From contig JBFWUM010000017.1 in assembly GCA_050247255.1 (NCBI GenBank), positions 1 to 64,000 on the forward strand: a stretch of 64,000 nt of DNA, read 5' to 3'. Made by a program: the position numbers and the translations under genes. The notes beneath the pieces were generated by a model, which made no database searches, was not told where the DNA came from, and saw only the letters and a list, made by a program, of their open reading frames with translations. This DNA is from JBFWUM01 sp050247255. GTDB lineage: Bacteria > Acidobacteriota > Vicinamibacteria > Vicinamibacterales > UBA2999. This document shows, piece after piece, positions 1 to 10,320 of this stretch. The stretch's first letter is position 1. Every line of letters starts with the position of its first letter.

Positions 1-480
1 CTAGAAGGTGATGCGGTCGCGGCGGGCGTCCAGCTTCGCCGCGTCGACGCCGGGCACCTTCTTCAGGTCGTCCGGCGACGCGAACCTGCCCTGCTCGGCA
101 CGCACTTTCACGACCGCCTCGGCAGTCTCCAGCGGTAGATCCAGCACCGGCGCCAGGTCTGCAGCGTTCGCGCTGTTCACATTCGCCTTGCCGTATGCGC
201 GCAGCAGGTGCGTGCGGACGATCTCGAACTGCTCAGGGGTCGCGCTGGCGCCGTACGACTGCATCGTCGACAGCAGGTCAGCGACCTCGGCGGGCGTTCG
301 CAGGGAACCTTCGAGAAGGTCCGTCCCGTGGCAGGCGCCGCAAACCAACTCGAAGGTCTCCTTCTCCTTCGCGAGGTCCTGCGCATCCGCCGCCGGAGCC
401 GGAGCCGCGACCTGACCTGAGACGGAGATGACCCTGGCCACAAGCACCAGCACGAACAGCGTTGACGCGAGTCTCATCAT
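1..480 (-). CDS. Exported single-haem protein with C-terminal helix-hairpin-helix domain
   Basis: The 159-residue product begins with a signal peptide (about residues 1-22). A CGACH motif near residues 47-51 is a class c haem-binding CxxCH site. The C-terminal third (about 95-159) looks like a ComEA-type helix-hairpin-helix unit, with the VNSANAADLAPVLDL stretch and a PGVDAAKLDARR end. A haem site plus an HhH unit in one secreted protein is an unusual combination. It lies 23 bases downstream of the cyclase gene on the same strand and is probably cotranscribed. Two adjacent ATG codons (480 and 477) follow a GAGGGG ribosome site. Function is inferred as periplasmic electron transfer or a structural role; DNA binding is not shown. 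The stop codon is at the very edge of the window, so the gene is complete. Confidence 0.8.
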   Translation of the reverse strand: MMRLASTLFVLVLVARVISVSGQVAAPAPAADAQDLAKEKETFELVCGACHGTDLLEGSLRTPAEVADLLSTMQSYGASATPEQFEIVRTHLLRAYGKANVNSANAADLAPVLDLPLETAEAVVKVRAEQGRFASPDDLKKVPGVDAAKLDARRDRITF

Positions 481-503
481 CCCCTCGATGATAGCGTGCG
501 ACC

Positions 504-1496
504 TCAGAACAGCGCGAGCGGATTGACCGGGTACCCGGTCGCCCCCGGCGCGAGCGGCGGCGCGATCGTCAGCATGAACTCCCAGCGGTTCAGCCGCGCT
601 GCGGTTTCAGCGAGCCGCGAGAGGTCGGGGCTGTCGAGCAGGAAGATCCCGGCCGCCACCAGCGGAACGCGATGGTCCCCGTGCGGATCGTCGGGCACCC
701 GCGCAATGCCGCTGGTCAGCGCGACACCGCGCTGCGCCATCCAGGCCACCACCGACACGTCGATGCCGCCACGCTGCCCCGCCGGCCGCGGGTCGTAGAC
801 GAACAGCGCGTCGCCTTCGCCGATGCGGATGCCCGCCTGCCGCTCGAACGCCTCGATGTCCTCAGCGAACACGCGTCCGGCCGCGGCGCGCGGCTGCCGC
901 AGCCTGGTCATGTCGATCAGGATGCCGCGCGTGACGATCCCTTCCTTCAGCGAGTCGAGCCCGAGCTTCGTGCAGCCGCGCTCCTGGCTGACGACCTCGT
1001 CTCGCTTGTAGCCGTTGTAGAGCTGCCCCGACTCGCTGCTGTAGTGGCAGAGCGCGTCGAGGTGCGTCAGCAGCGCCCCGTGTGGTGCGAACGCCTGCAC
1101 GTCGCTGGTGAAATCCTCGTTGCCGCGCGGATCGCCCTTCGGGAACGTGCGGAACGTCATCTCGTAGAACGGCAGGCCGTTCGGCTTGCCGTCGGCGGCG
1201 ATCTCGGCGTGACGCGGCTGCACGCCGATCGGCCGCGACAGCGACACCACTTCTCCCGTGCGGACGAGCGTGGCGGCCGCCTGCCGCCGGGCCGGGGTGA
1301 TGTAGTTCAACGCGCCTAACTCGTCGTCGGGCCCCCACGTCCCCCAGGCCGATGCCGTCCGCATCAAGTCGGCAACCTGCGCCCGCGTCGACGGCGCGCG
1401 GTCGCCGGTGGCCGGCGCCTGTCCGCCGACCAGCGTCGTCATCGCCAGGATCACCAGGGCACCGGCCGCCGCATGCGGCATTGAGAAGCGCTTCAT
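504..1496 (-). CDS. Exported cyclase family protein (kynurenine formamidase-like)
   Basis: The 330-residue product has an N-terminal signal peptide ending near residue 26. The motif HLDALCH, about residue 145, is the HxDxxxH metal site of the cyclase family (PF04199), which includes kynurenine formamidase and isatin hydrolase; these are metal-dependent amidohydrolases of small cyclic or aryl amides. Later segments with GDALFVYDPR and a C-terminal LTIAPPLAPGATGYPVNP also match the family. The length is typical of the longer exported members. The substrate cannot be told from sequence. It is divergent from the transporter gene starting at 1534 with only 37 bases between the two start codons, so their promoters must overlap each other or the coding ends. 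Confidence 0.85.
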   Translation of the reverse strand: MKRFSMPHAAAGALVILAMTTLVGGQAPATGDRAPSTRAQVADLMRTASAWGTWGPDDELGALNYITPARRQAAATLVRTGEVVSLSRPIGVQPRHAEIAADGKPNGLPFYEMTFRTFPKGDPRGNEDFTSDVQAFAPHGALLTHLDALCHYSSESGQLYNGYKRDEVVSQERGCTKLGLDSLKEGIVTRGILIDMTRLRQPRAAAGRVFAEDIEAFERQAGIRIGEGDALFVYDPRPAGQRGGIDVSVVAWMAQRGVALTSGIARVPDDPHGDHRVPLVAAGIFLLDSPDLSRLAETAARLNRWEFMLTIAPPLAPGATGYPVNPLALF

Positions 1497-1533
1497 GGGC
1501 GCGGATCATACCCCCTGCGGAGATAATCAGGGC

Positions 1534-2820
1534 GTGACAAAGAGCCGAATCAGCGAAGACTGGATGGCTGTCTGGATTGGCGGCGTGCTCATTGCCGTGG
1601 TGCTGCTCGGCCTCCGGTTCGGGGCGCCGCGCTTCGCGTGGGCGGATGGCGCCGCGCTGTCCGGGACCGTGCTCGGCGGCCCGAACCTCCGGGCGACCCT
1701 GCTGCTGGGTCTGCTCATCCTCGTGCCCTCCGCCGTCGGCGCGCGGGCGATGGGCGTGCGCGTGGCGCCGTTCGTCGCCGGCTTCCCGATCGTCTATGCG
1801 CTCGGCGTGCTGTCGCAGATTGCCGCCGGGAGCTCGGCAATCGCCGGCCTCGGGCTCGAGTACGTGCTGTTCGCCCTGCTCTTCGGCCTGATCCTCGGCC
1901 AGACCACCAACCTCCGCGAGCGGTTCCGCGAAGCGGTGCAGGCCGAGTACTTCATCAAGATCGGCCTCGTCGTGCTCGGCACGAGCGTCATCTTCGGCGA
2001 GCTGGTGAGCGCCGGGCTGCTCGGCATCACCCAGGCGGTGGTCGTCGTCTTCACCGTCTGGTTCTTCTGCTACTGGCTGTGCAAGAAGCTTCGCGTCGAC
2101 GATGAGTTCTCGGCGCTGCTGTCGTCGGCCGTTGCCATCTGCGGCGTGTCGGCGGCGATTGCCGCCTGCGGCGCCATCCAGGGCGATCGCAGGAAGCTGT
2201 CGTACGTGTCGTCGCTCGTGCTCGTCGTGGCTGTGCCGATGATGGTGGTGATGCCGTGGATCACGCGCGCGGCCGGCATGCCCGAGGCGGTGGCCGGCGC
2301 CTGGCTCGGCGGAACGCTCGACACGAGCGCGGCCGTCGTCGCGGCCGGCGAGCTGGTGAGCGAGGCGGCGCGCAACGCCGCGGTCGTCGTGAAGCTGTCG
2401 CAGAATGTGCTCATCGGCGTGGCCGCCTTCTTGCTGACGATTTGGTGGGCCATGAAGCAGGACCCGGGCAAGGCGTCGAACACGAAAGAGTCGAACACCA
2501 GCGCGTCGGTGATCTGGGAGCGCTTCCCGAAGTTCGTGCTCGGGTTCATCGTCGTGTCATTCGTCTTTTCGTTCGCGCTGCCCGGCACGCTCGTGGCCGA
2601 ATCGCGCGGCCTGCTGAATGGCATCCGCACCGCGTGGTTCGCCATGGCGTTTGTCTGCATCGGCCTCGAGACCTCCATCGGCGAACTCGCCTCGACCGGC
2701 GAGGGGCGGCCGGCCATGGCGTTTCTCGGCGGGCAGGCGTTCAACATCGTCGTCACGCTGGTGCTCGCCTACCTCCTCTTCGGAGGCATCCTCTTTCCGG
2801 CACCACAGTTCGGAGGGTAA
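1534..2820 (+). CDS. YeiH/UPF0324 family membrane protein (putative sulfate exporter family)
   Basis: The product of 428 residues starts at a GTG. An upstream extension in frame to 1408 overlaps the divergent cyclase gene and lacks family similarity, so I reject it. About ten hydrophobic segments are visible, with the conserved stretches QAEYFIKIGLVVLG and SSAVAICGVSAAIA and later LGGTLDTSAAVVAAG. These identify the conserved YeiH family (PF03601), called putative sulfate exporters by automated annotation although transport has been shown for few members. A hydrophilic loop of about 25 residues near position 325 precedes the final membrane bundle. The next gene, a membrane protease, starts 6 bases after the stop, so the two are probably one operon. 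Confidence 0.85.
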   Translation: MTKSRISEDWMAVWIGGVLIAVVLLGLRFGAPRFAWADGAALSGTVLGGPNLRATLLLGLLILVPSAVGARAMGVRVAPFVAGFPIVYALGVLSQIAAGSSAIAGLGLEYVLFALLFGLILGQTTNLRERFREAVQAEYFIKIGLVVLGTSVIFGELVSAGLLGITQAVVVVFTVWFFCYWLCKKLRVDDEFSALLSSAVAICGVSAAIAACGAIQGDRRKLSYVSSLVLVVAVPMMVVMPWITRAAGMPEAVAGAWLGGTLDTSAAVVAAGELVSEAARNAAVVVKLSQNVLIGVAAFLLTIWWAMKQDPGKASNTKESNTSASVIWERFPKFVLGFIVVSFVFSFALPGTLVAESRGLLNGIRTAWFAMAFVCIGLETSIGELASTGEGRPAMAFLGGQAFNIVVTLVLAYLLFGGILFPAPQFGG

Positions 2821-2826
2821 CGGCCG

Positions 2827-3912
2827 ATGAAGTGGTCGACGCGCATCGGGCGATTCGCGGGGATCGACGTCTACGTCCACGCCACCTTCCTGATGCTGCT
2901 GGCCTGGGTGGCCTTCGCGCACTGGCGCGACGAGCAGAGCCTGGGCGCCGTCGTCGCCGGCGTCGGCTTCATCCTCGCGCTCTTCCTCTGCGTCGTCCTC
3001 CACGAGTTCGGCCATGCGCTGACCGCGCGCCGCTACGGCATTCGCACGCGCGACATCACGCTGCTGCCGATCGGCGGCCTGGCGCGCCTCGAGCGCATGC
3101 CGGACGACCCGCGGCAGGAACTCTGGGTGGCGCTGGCGGGGCCCGCGGTCAACGTCGCCATCGCCGCCGCGCTGTTCGCGGCGCTGCTCGCCACCGGGGG
3201 GCTCGCGCCGGTCGAGACCGTCGGCGTCGCCGAAGGGTCGTTCCTCGAGCGGCTGCTCATCGTCAACGTCTCGCTCGTCCTGTTCAACATGCTGCCGGCG
3301 TTCCCGATGGACGGCGGCCGCGTGCTGCGCGCCGTGCTGGCCATGCGGATGGACTACGCCCGCGCCACGCAGCTGGCGGCCAACATCGGCCAGGGGGCGG
3401 CGCTGCTCTTCGGCCTCGTCGGCCTGCTGACCAACCCGTTCCTGCTGTTCATCGCGCTGTTCGTCTGGATTGGCGCCGGGCAGGAAGCGGCGATGACGCA
3501 GATGCGATCGGCGCTCGGCGGCGTGCCGGTCGAGCGCGCGATGATTACGGACTTCCGGACGCTGGCCCCGGACGACTCGCTGTCGCACGCCGTCGACCTG
3601 CTGCTCGCCAGCACCCAGCAGGAGTTCCCGGTGGTCAAGCAGGGCGCCGTCGTCGGCGTCCTGGCCAGCAAGGACATCGTGTCCGCGCTGGCACGGACCG
3701 ATCGGCAGTCGCCGGTTGGGTCGGTGATGCAGCAGCGATTCGCCGTCGCTCAGGCCTCGGACCTGCTGGACACCGCGATCGCACGGCTGCAGGAACACGG
3801 CGGCCGCGCCATGCCGGTGCTGCGCGACGGCTCACTGGTTGGATTGTTGACGATGGATAACGTAGGGGAGTTTGTCAGCGTCCGAACGGCGCTGTCAGGA
3901 CGACGCGCCTAA
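2827..3912 (+). CDS. Site-2 protease family zinc metalloprotease with C-terminal CBS pair
   Basis: This 361-residue membrane protein carries HEFGH at residues 59-63, the HExxH zinc site of site-2 intramembrane proteases, and a second motif NMLPAFPMDGGRVLRA near 154-169 supplying the third ligand. Transmembrane segments fill residues 15-230. The C-terminal region, about 235-355, looks like two CBS domains (repeats around AMITDFRTLAPDDSLSHAV and SVMQQRFAVAQASD), which in this family bind adenine nucleotides and may regulate proteolysis. The architecture matches Rip3-like proteases. It follows the transporter gene by 6 bases. The natural substrate, probably a membrane-anchored regulator, is not identifiable here. 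Confidence 0.9.
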   Translation: MKWSTRIGRFAGIDVYVHATFLMLLAWVAFAHWRDEQSLGAVVAGVGFILALFLCVVLHEFGHALTARRYGIRTRDITLLPIGGLARLERMPDDPRQELWVALAGPAVNVAIAAALFAALLATGGLAPVETVGVAEGSFLERLLIVNVSLVLFNMLPAFPMDGGRVLRAVLAMRMDYARATQLAANIGQGAALLFGLVGLLTNPFLLFIALFVWIGAGQEAAMTQMRSALGGVPVERAMITDFRTLAPDDSLSHAVDLLLASTQQEFPVVKQGAVVGVLASKDIVSALARTDRQSPVGSVMQQRFAVAQASDLLDTAIARLQEHGGRAMPVLRDGSLVGLLTMDNVGEFVSVRTALSGRRA

Positions 3913-3913
3913 G

Positions 3914-3967
3914 ACACTCGGACCTTCGGACCTTCGGACCTCCGGACCCTCGGACCTTCAGACCTTA
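3914..3967. repeat. Octamer tandem array (CGGACCTT type)
   Basis: About six tandem copies of an 8-base unit, CGGACCTT and close variants, fill the space between the protease stop codon and the 3' end of the tRNA gene. The same unit recurs at 56168-56188, inside a signal-peptide coding region. See the finding on heptamer and octamer arrays. Confidence 0.85.
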
Positions 3968-3969
3968 TT

Positions 3970-4046
<77 letters not shown>

Positions 4047-4051
4047 TACTC

Positions 4052-4137
4052 GTTCGTCGTTGGTCGTTGGTCGATGGTAGGAGGCCGGAGGCAGCTGAAC
4101 CGCCAACGACCACCTACCATCGACCAACGACCATCTA
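4052..4137. repeat. Inverted heptamer array (GTTGGTC/GATGGTA type)
   Basis: Left arm at about 4057-4080 contains GTTGGTC, GTTGGTC and GATGGTA units; right arm at about 4102-4132 contains the complements CTACCATCGACCAACGACCA. They can pair into a long hairpin around a loop of about 20 bases. The array lies downstream of the family A gene and upstream of the tRNA gene, so it may act in transcript end formation or stability. A related array is at 52296-52370. Confidence 0.85.
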
Positions 4138-5169
4138 TTATCGCGCCGTCCGCCGCTGGGTCGCGTTGCGGACGCGGCTCAGGTCGGCGTAGAGCGTCTC
4201 GATGAAGTTCGTCGGGTCGCCGAAGATGCCGTCGTAGTCGATCGACGGCCGCGCCGCCTTCACCTGCTCCAGGGTCATCCCCTTGGCGACCATCTCGTTC
4301 ACGCGGTCCTTGATGATCGTCATTGCGTCGCGGATCACGGCGACGTCGCTCTCGTTCATGATGCGGCCGTGGCCCGGGATGGCCAGCGTGCCGCCCTGGT
4401 TGTTCTGCGCCGGGATCATGATGTCGAGGATGTCGTTGAGCGCGTTCAGGTAGCCCTCGACCGATCCGCCGCGCTTGAGGTCGATGCGCGGGTAGTTGAT
4501 GCTGTCGAGCAGGCAGCCAGCCGCGATCACGTCCGACTTGCGGAACCAGACAATGAGATCGCCGTCGGTGTAGGCGGCCGGCTTGTGCAGGATGTCGATC
4601 GGCTCACCGCCCCAGTACCAGTCCTTGCGCATGCTGGTGAAGGTGTTCTGCGGCCACAGCCCCGGGCGGGCCGCTTCGCCGAGCAGCCCTGCCATGCGGT
4701 GCATAGCGCGCTCGGTGGCGATGATCGGCGCTCCCTGCGGACGCTCCGGCTCGCGGTTGGCGCCGCCGCCGACCGCCGCCCAGATGTTGCGGCCCGCCTG
4801 GTTGACGATCTCGTTCCCCTCGGTGTGATGCTCGATCGTGCTGGTGTTGATGATCTGGCGGATCGGCATCTCCGAGATTTGCGTCATCGCCTCGACGACC
4901 TTCGGCGCGTTGGCCGCGTCGCCGCTGTCGACGAGCAGCAGGCCGTCCGGGTCCTTCTGCACGGTGATGTTCGCCTTGCCGCCGGCGACGAGGTAGACGT
5001 TGCCCTGCACGTGCAGGACCTCGACGTTGCCGTCCTCGTAGTTCGGCTTCTCGGGACGGACGAACTCGATGCCCTGCCCTTCGTTCTGCTGCGCCTCGAG
5101 GTGCGCGGTCACCAGCAGCCCGGCGCCGGCCAGGACCGCCGCTCCAACGAGAATGCGAGTCTGCTTCAC
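4138..5169 (-). CDS. Exported MBL-fold protein, family A (A1), degenerate metal site
   Basis: The 343-residue product has a signal peptide (about 1-26) and an MBL-fold core. Family landmarks are VQGNVYLVAGG near 54-64, LLLVDSGDA near 77-85, and PGHGR near 265-269. The usual HxHxDH metal motif is replaced: residues 108-119 read NTSTIEHHTEGN, the AHTDGD histidine is tyrosine 200, and the TGD aspartate is cysteine 219. The C-terminal helical stretch with LEQVKAARPSIDYDG is shared by all family A members in this window. It starts at GTG after a GGAGAGG site, 3 bases after the stop of the family B gene. I infer a noncatalytic or altered metal-site protein working with B1 outside the cytoplasm. Confidence 0.8.
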   Translation of the reverse strand: MKQTRILVGAAVLAGAGLLVTAHLEAQQNEGQGIEFVRPEKPNYEDGNVEVLHVQGNVYLVAGGKANITVQKDPDGLLLVDSGDAANAPKVVEAMTQISEMPIRQIINTSTIEHHTEGNEIVNQAGRNIWAAVGGGANREPERPQGAPIIATERAMHRMAGLLGEAARPGLWPQNTFTSMRKDWYWGGEPIDILHKPAAYTDGDLIVWFRKSDVIAAGCLLDSINYPRIDLKRGGSVEGYLNALNDILDIMIPAQNNQGGTLAIPGHGRIMNESDVAVIRDAMTIIKDRVNEMVAKGMTLEQVKAARPSIDYDGIFGDPTNFIETLYADLSRVRNATQRRTAR

Positions 5170-5172
5170 GGC

Positions 5173-6096
5173 TTACCTCTCCCTCGTGGCGGTCGACGTT
5201 GGCGCCGGCTGCGCTTTCATCAGTTCCTGCAGCCGCTTCTGATATTCCGGATACATCGTCTCGGCGCCGCCCTGCGCCGCTTCCAGGGGGATGCCGCGCG
5301 CTTCCGAGTAGTCGGTCCGCTTGGTGCCGAACGGATACGCCGGCACCTCGCCGCGCTCCAGGGTCGCCAACTCCTCCACCACCTCGAACGGCAGGGACCG
5401 GCCGACGTTCTGCGTCGGGTTGCGGCGGTAAGTCGTCGTCCGGATGAGCGGCTCGGTCAGGTAGATCGGGTCGTCGACGACGTAGAAGTGGCTCATGAGG
5501 TCGGTGCCGTGCGGCACGAAGTATTCGGTGACGACGGCGTAGGGGCTCGTCGGCATGCCGTTGCGGTGGATGAACGCGAACTTGATGTGCGTGGTCACCA
5601 CCTTCAGCACGCCGTTCTCCCAGGCTCCGAGCGAGAAGCCCTGGTACTTGTGCTCGGCGTACTTCGACGGCCGCGGCCGGCCGTCCATGTAGATGATGCG
5701 GTCGGCGCGGCCAAACAGCCCATCCACCTTGTAGGCGATGATGTTCTGGTAGACCGGATCGACCTCCGCCGTCATACGGAAGTTGCCCGACGGCGCCCGC
5801 ATCGAATAGGTGATCGGATGCGGCCGGTTCTGCCATTCGGGCAGCGAGGCCCAGGTGGGCTGCCAGCTGTTCGCGTGCGAGCGGGCGGCCTCGTTGATCG
5901 GCATCCCGACGAACTCGCCGACCTCGACGCCCGGGTCGCCGCGCAGCGGCTGTTCCTCGAGCGTGCCGGGGCTGCCGTTCCACATGCCGAGGATGTCGAT
6001 GACCGGGCCGATCGCCCGGGTCGGCGTCTGCGCCGCCGCCGGCGCGGCCAGCGCCAGGACCGCCAGTGGAATCACGAGCGCGTGCTTAAGGGACAT
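5173..6096 (-). CDS. Exported family B protein of unknown function (B1)
   Basis: The product of 307 residues starts with a clear signal peptide (MSLKHALVIPLAVLALAA, residues 1-18). I chose the ATG at 6096 because a GGAG site lies at correct spacing; an in-frame ATG at 6117 lies further inside the upstream esterase gene. Family B landmarks are present: GLPEWQ-like tryptophan-rich N terminus, DGRPRPS, THIKFAFIHRNGMP, PHGTDLMSHFYVVDDPIYLTEP and ETMYPEYQ. No known catalytic motif is visible. It precedes a family A gene here and at four other loci. The gene overlaps the esterase gene by 11 bases, so esterase, B1 and A1 form a probable operon. Confidence 0.75.
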   Translation of the reverse strand: MSLKHALVIPLAVLALAAPAAAQTPTRAIGPVIDILGMWNGSPGTLEEQPLRGDPGVEVGEFVGMPINEAARSHANSWQPTWASLPEWQNRPHPITYSMRAPSGNFRMTAEVDPVYQNIIAYKVDGLFGRADRIIYMDGRPRPSKYAEHKYQGFSLGAWENGVLKVVTTHIKFAFIHRNGMPTSPYAVVTEYFVPHGTDLMSHFYVVDDPIYLTEPLIRTTTYRRNPTQNVGRSLPFEVVEELATLERGEVPAYPFGTKRTDYSEARGIPLEAAQGGAETMYPEYQKRLQELMKAQPAPTSTATRER

Positions 6097-7318
6097 TGAT
6101 GGTGATCTCCGCTCCATACAGCATGGTTCGATCGTTGTCGCGCGCTGCCCACTCGAGCAGCGTCGCCACGTCCTCGCGTACCGTTCCTTCGAATGCCGTC
6201 CGGCCGTTCACGGTGACCGTGACCGGCGCGCTGAAATCGATGACGTCCGGCGACAGCAGCAGCGTGAACCGCTCGACGCCGCGGCTCCTCGCCTCGAAGC
6301 GGTTGCCGTCGCGCGTGATGTCGACGCGTCCCGACCGCCCTTTCCTGACGAACAGCTGGTAGGCGCGCCCGCCGACGACGACCTCGTTGATGTCGTCGAG
6401 CGCCGCGTCCGACGGCCGCGCGCCGAGCCGGTCGATGACCAGCCAGCGGAAGCGATTGTAGCGGTCGACGCGCTCGGTCTCCCACGAGATGCGCGCCGGG
6501 TGCGCCTGCCGCGGATGCGCGGCGACGAACGCCTCGAACTTCGCCCGCTCGACCCGCCACCAGCTCGTGTCGTGCCCCGCCTCGGGATAGACGTTGAAGA
6601 GCAGGTCGACTCCCGCCCGCTTCATCACGTCGACGAACGGCGCGACCGACGCCGCCGGATACAGGCGATCACGGCCGCCGTTGACCAGGTAGAGCGGGCA
6701 GTTCACCAGGTTGCCGATGAACAGCGACCCATCTGCACCCGTATCCGGGTTGCCGAGCACGGATGGATGCCCGTTGAGCGGCAGGCACGACGCCCAGCGC
6801 GTGGCCTCGCGCATAGCGAGGTAGTAGGCGCCGGTGCCGCCGTCGGAAATGCCGGTGAGATAGATGTGCGACTCGTCGACGTTGTACTCGCGCTTCACCC
6901 GCTCGACGAGGTTCGCGATGTTGTCGACCTGCGTGCGCTGCCACCACTGCGACGTCGCCCACGCCCGGGGCTGCAGCACCAGCTGCGGCGCGCCCGGGAT
7001 GCGGTTCGGGTCGAGCGTGTTCCGCGTCGCCTGCCCGGGCTCCGGCGGCATGCGGCCGACGCCGCCATGCAGTTGCACGCGCAGCGGCCAGGGCTTCGCG
7101 GGGTCGTAGCCCTCCGGCACGTCCAGCGTGTTGTCGAGCAGGGTGCCGTTGACGAAGGTGTCGAGCCGGTGGATGCCCGGGCCCTGCGCCGTGTAGGTCT
7201 TCCCGGCTTTCAGGCGGGCGTATTCCGACGCGAAATCGCGCGCGGGCGTGCGCTGGCCGCCGGACGCGGTCGCCACGGCCAGACAGAGGCCGACCAACGG
7301 CAGGAGAAGCCGCTTCAC
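6086..7318 (-). CDS. Exported alpha/beta-hydrolase (esterase/polyester depolymerase type)
   Basis: The 410-residue product has a signal peptide (about 1-20) and an alpha/beta-hydrolase core. The nucleophile motif is GISDG with Ser158; the probable acid is Asp217 in NGGRDRLYP and the base His249 in EAGHDTSWW. The order and spacing match esterases of the PHB depolymerase and feruloyl esterase groups. The last 130 residues form an additional beta-rich domain of unknown role. The gene overlaps the start of the family B gene by 11 bases. Substrate is not predictable; an ester of plant or microbial polymers is a reasonable inference from its secretion. Confidence 0.82.
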   Translation of the reverse strand: MKRLLLPLVGLCLAVATASGGQRTPARDFASEYARLKAGKTYTAQGPGIHRLDTFVNGTLLDNTLDVPEGYDPAKPWPLRVQLHGGVGRMPPEPGQATRNTLDPNRIPGAPQLVLQPRAWATSQWWQRTQVDNIANLVERVKREYNVDESHIYLTGISDGGTGAYYLAMREATRWASCLPLNGHPSVLGNPDTGADGSLFIGNLVNCPLYLVNGGRDRLYPAASVAPFVDVMKRAGVDLLFNVYPEAGHDTSWWRVERAKFEAFVAAHPRQAHPARISWETERVDRYNRFRWLVIDRLGARPSDAALDDINEVVVGGRAYQLFVRKGRSGRVDITRDGNRFEARSRGVERFTLLLSPDVIDFSAPVTVTVNGRTAFEGTVREDVATLLEWAARDNDRTMLYGAEITINVP

Positions 7319-7333
7319 AGCGCGCCTATCTTA

Positions 7334-7392
7334 CTTCCGGCTAAAGCCGGAAGCCACAGCAGGAGGTCGTGGCTTCCGCCTTCAAGCGGAAG
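7334..7392. repeat. Pair of inverted REP-like palindromes (BIME-like)
   Basis: Two palindromes face each other. The first, CTTCCGGCTAAAGCCGGAAG at 7334-7353, is followed by CCAC, which is GTGG on the minus strand. The second begins with GTGG at 7369 and has arms CTTCCGC and GCGGAAG (7373-7392). GTRG beside an imperfect palindrome is the hallmark of REP elements moved by RAYT transposases, and two in opposite orientation form a BIME. It lies between the ABC-F and esterase genes. Confidence 0.75.
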
Positions 7393-7410
7393 ACCTTCTT
7401 CATCCTAGCT

Positions 7411-9044
<1,634 letters not shown>

Positions 9045-9048
<4 letters not shown>

Positions 9049-9950
9049 TCAACCAGGAGCTCGCCGCGCGCGGCGAGCACCGCCTCGCCGCCGACGCGGA
9101 CACTGGTGATGCGCGACGCGTCGCCGCCGATGTCGATGTGAATGCGGCTCGGCCGCTGCATGTGGACGCCCTGCGCGTTGATCAGGCGGTGCTGAGCATC
9201 GCCGCTGACCGCGCCGTGCGTCACCAGGTACGAGCCGAGCGGGCCCCCGGCGCTGCCGGTTGCCGGGTCTTCGGCGATGCCGATTTGCGGCGCGAGCATC
9301 CGGCTGTAGATCCCGGCGCCATCATCGCTGGTCAGCGCGAAGACAAGGATGCCGTGCTCGAGCCACGGCGGCGACCCGAGGCGCCGAATCGCTCCGATGT
9401 CTGTGATCACGCGGTCAACGGCCTCGCGGCTCCGCAGCGGAATCAGCGCGTACGGCACTCCGCACGAGACCTGCTGTACCGGGAGCGAGGGATGGAGATC
9501 ATCGGGAGAGAGCGACAGCAGCCCGGCGACCGCAGCGCGATCGCTGACGATGGCGCCGAACTGCGGCAGGCGCTGGTTCATCCAGGCGAAGCGCAGCGAC
9601 CCGCCGCCGTTCCACTCGAGGTCCACCGGCGTCGGCCCGATGTTCAACCCGAAGACGAGCCGCGCGCGGCCCGGGGCGAGAACCCCGATCTCGGCCAGCG
9701 CGAACGTGCTGCCAATCGTCGGGTGCCCCGCCATCGGCAGCTCGCTGCCGGGCGTGAAGATGCGCATGCGGATGTCGGTGGCGGACTCCTCGGCCGGGAG
9801 GATGAACGTCGATTCCGAGAAGTTCATCTCGCGCGCAATCGCCTGCATCCGCTCCGCCGACAGCCCGCGGCCGTCGGGAAACACCGCCAGCTGGTTGCCG
9901 GTGAGCGGCTCGGACGTGAAGACGTCGTACTGCAGGAACGCGCGGGGCAT
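9045..9950 (-). CDS. PhzF family isomerase/epimerase
   Basis: The product has 301 residues when started at the ATG at 9950; a TTG two codons upstream is less likely. The N-terminal YDVFTSEPLTGNQLAVF and the MNFSESTFI stretch, with the catalytic glutamate near residue 43, are hallmarks of the PhzF family. These proteins are two-lobed relatives of diaminopimelate epimerase that carry out proton shifts. HPTIGSTFAL and the C-terminal DPATGSAGGPLGSYLV match as well. Despite the family name, no phenazine genes are near, so it is probably a general-purpose or unassigned isomerase. It is cotranscribed with the ABC-F gene by an ATGA overlap. Confidence 0.9.
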
Positions 9951-9965
9951 GGCCAACAGCGTACG

Positions 9966-10316
9966 TCAGCTCACGTCGCGGCGTTTCAGGCGCATGCCGG
10001 CCGCCAGGCCGAGGTGGTAGGCGCCCTCCTGCTGCAGCCAGACGTGGCGGGCGTGGTTGTCGGCGAGTTCGACGATCAGCATCCGCTTGTCGTCGGGCAG
10101 CGCGGCGGCGATCTGTTCGACCAGGTCTTCCTGGCGCTGGATATCTACCGGCGCGAACAGGTCATCGTCGTGGATCGCTTCGAGCAGTTCCTCGTACTCG
10201 TCCTCGCACTGTTCCTCGGCGTCGGAGAACGACGGGATGTGGCGAACCTTGCCGTCGAGGCCGAGCTTGTCGGCGCATCGCCCGGCCAGTTCCAGCAGAT
10301 CGTCTGATGTCGGCAT
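9966..10316 (-). CDS. Hypothetical acidic protein
   Basis: This 116-residue product is rich in acidic residues in its middle (DAEEQCEDEYEELLEAIHDDD) and has a basic tail (MRLKRRDVS). There is no signal peptide or membrane segment. I do not recognise the family. It starts 4 bases after the end of the hemD-like gene, on the same strand, and ends 15 bases before the phzF-like gene, so it belongs to the same transcription unit. GC-rich third positions agree with a real gene. Confidence 0.7.
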   Translation of the reverse strand: MPTSDDLLELAGRCADKLGLDGKVRHIPSFSDAEEQCEDEYEELLEAIHDDDLFAPVDIQRQEDLVEQIAAALPDDKRMLIVELADNHARHVWLQQEGAYHLGLAAGMRLKRRDVS

Positions 10317-10320
10317 CCGC

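Noticed and set aside
2256..3860. A 534-codon plus-strand frame rich in Arg
   Set aside because: It is a shadow of the transporter and protease genes in another frame; no family sequence.
4138..5169. Beta-lactamase assignment for family A
   Set aside because: The metal motif is degenerate in most copies and the C-terminal part is unlike beta-lactamases; only the fold is shared.
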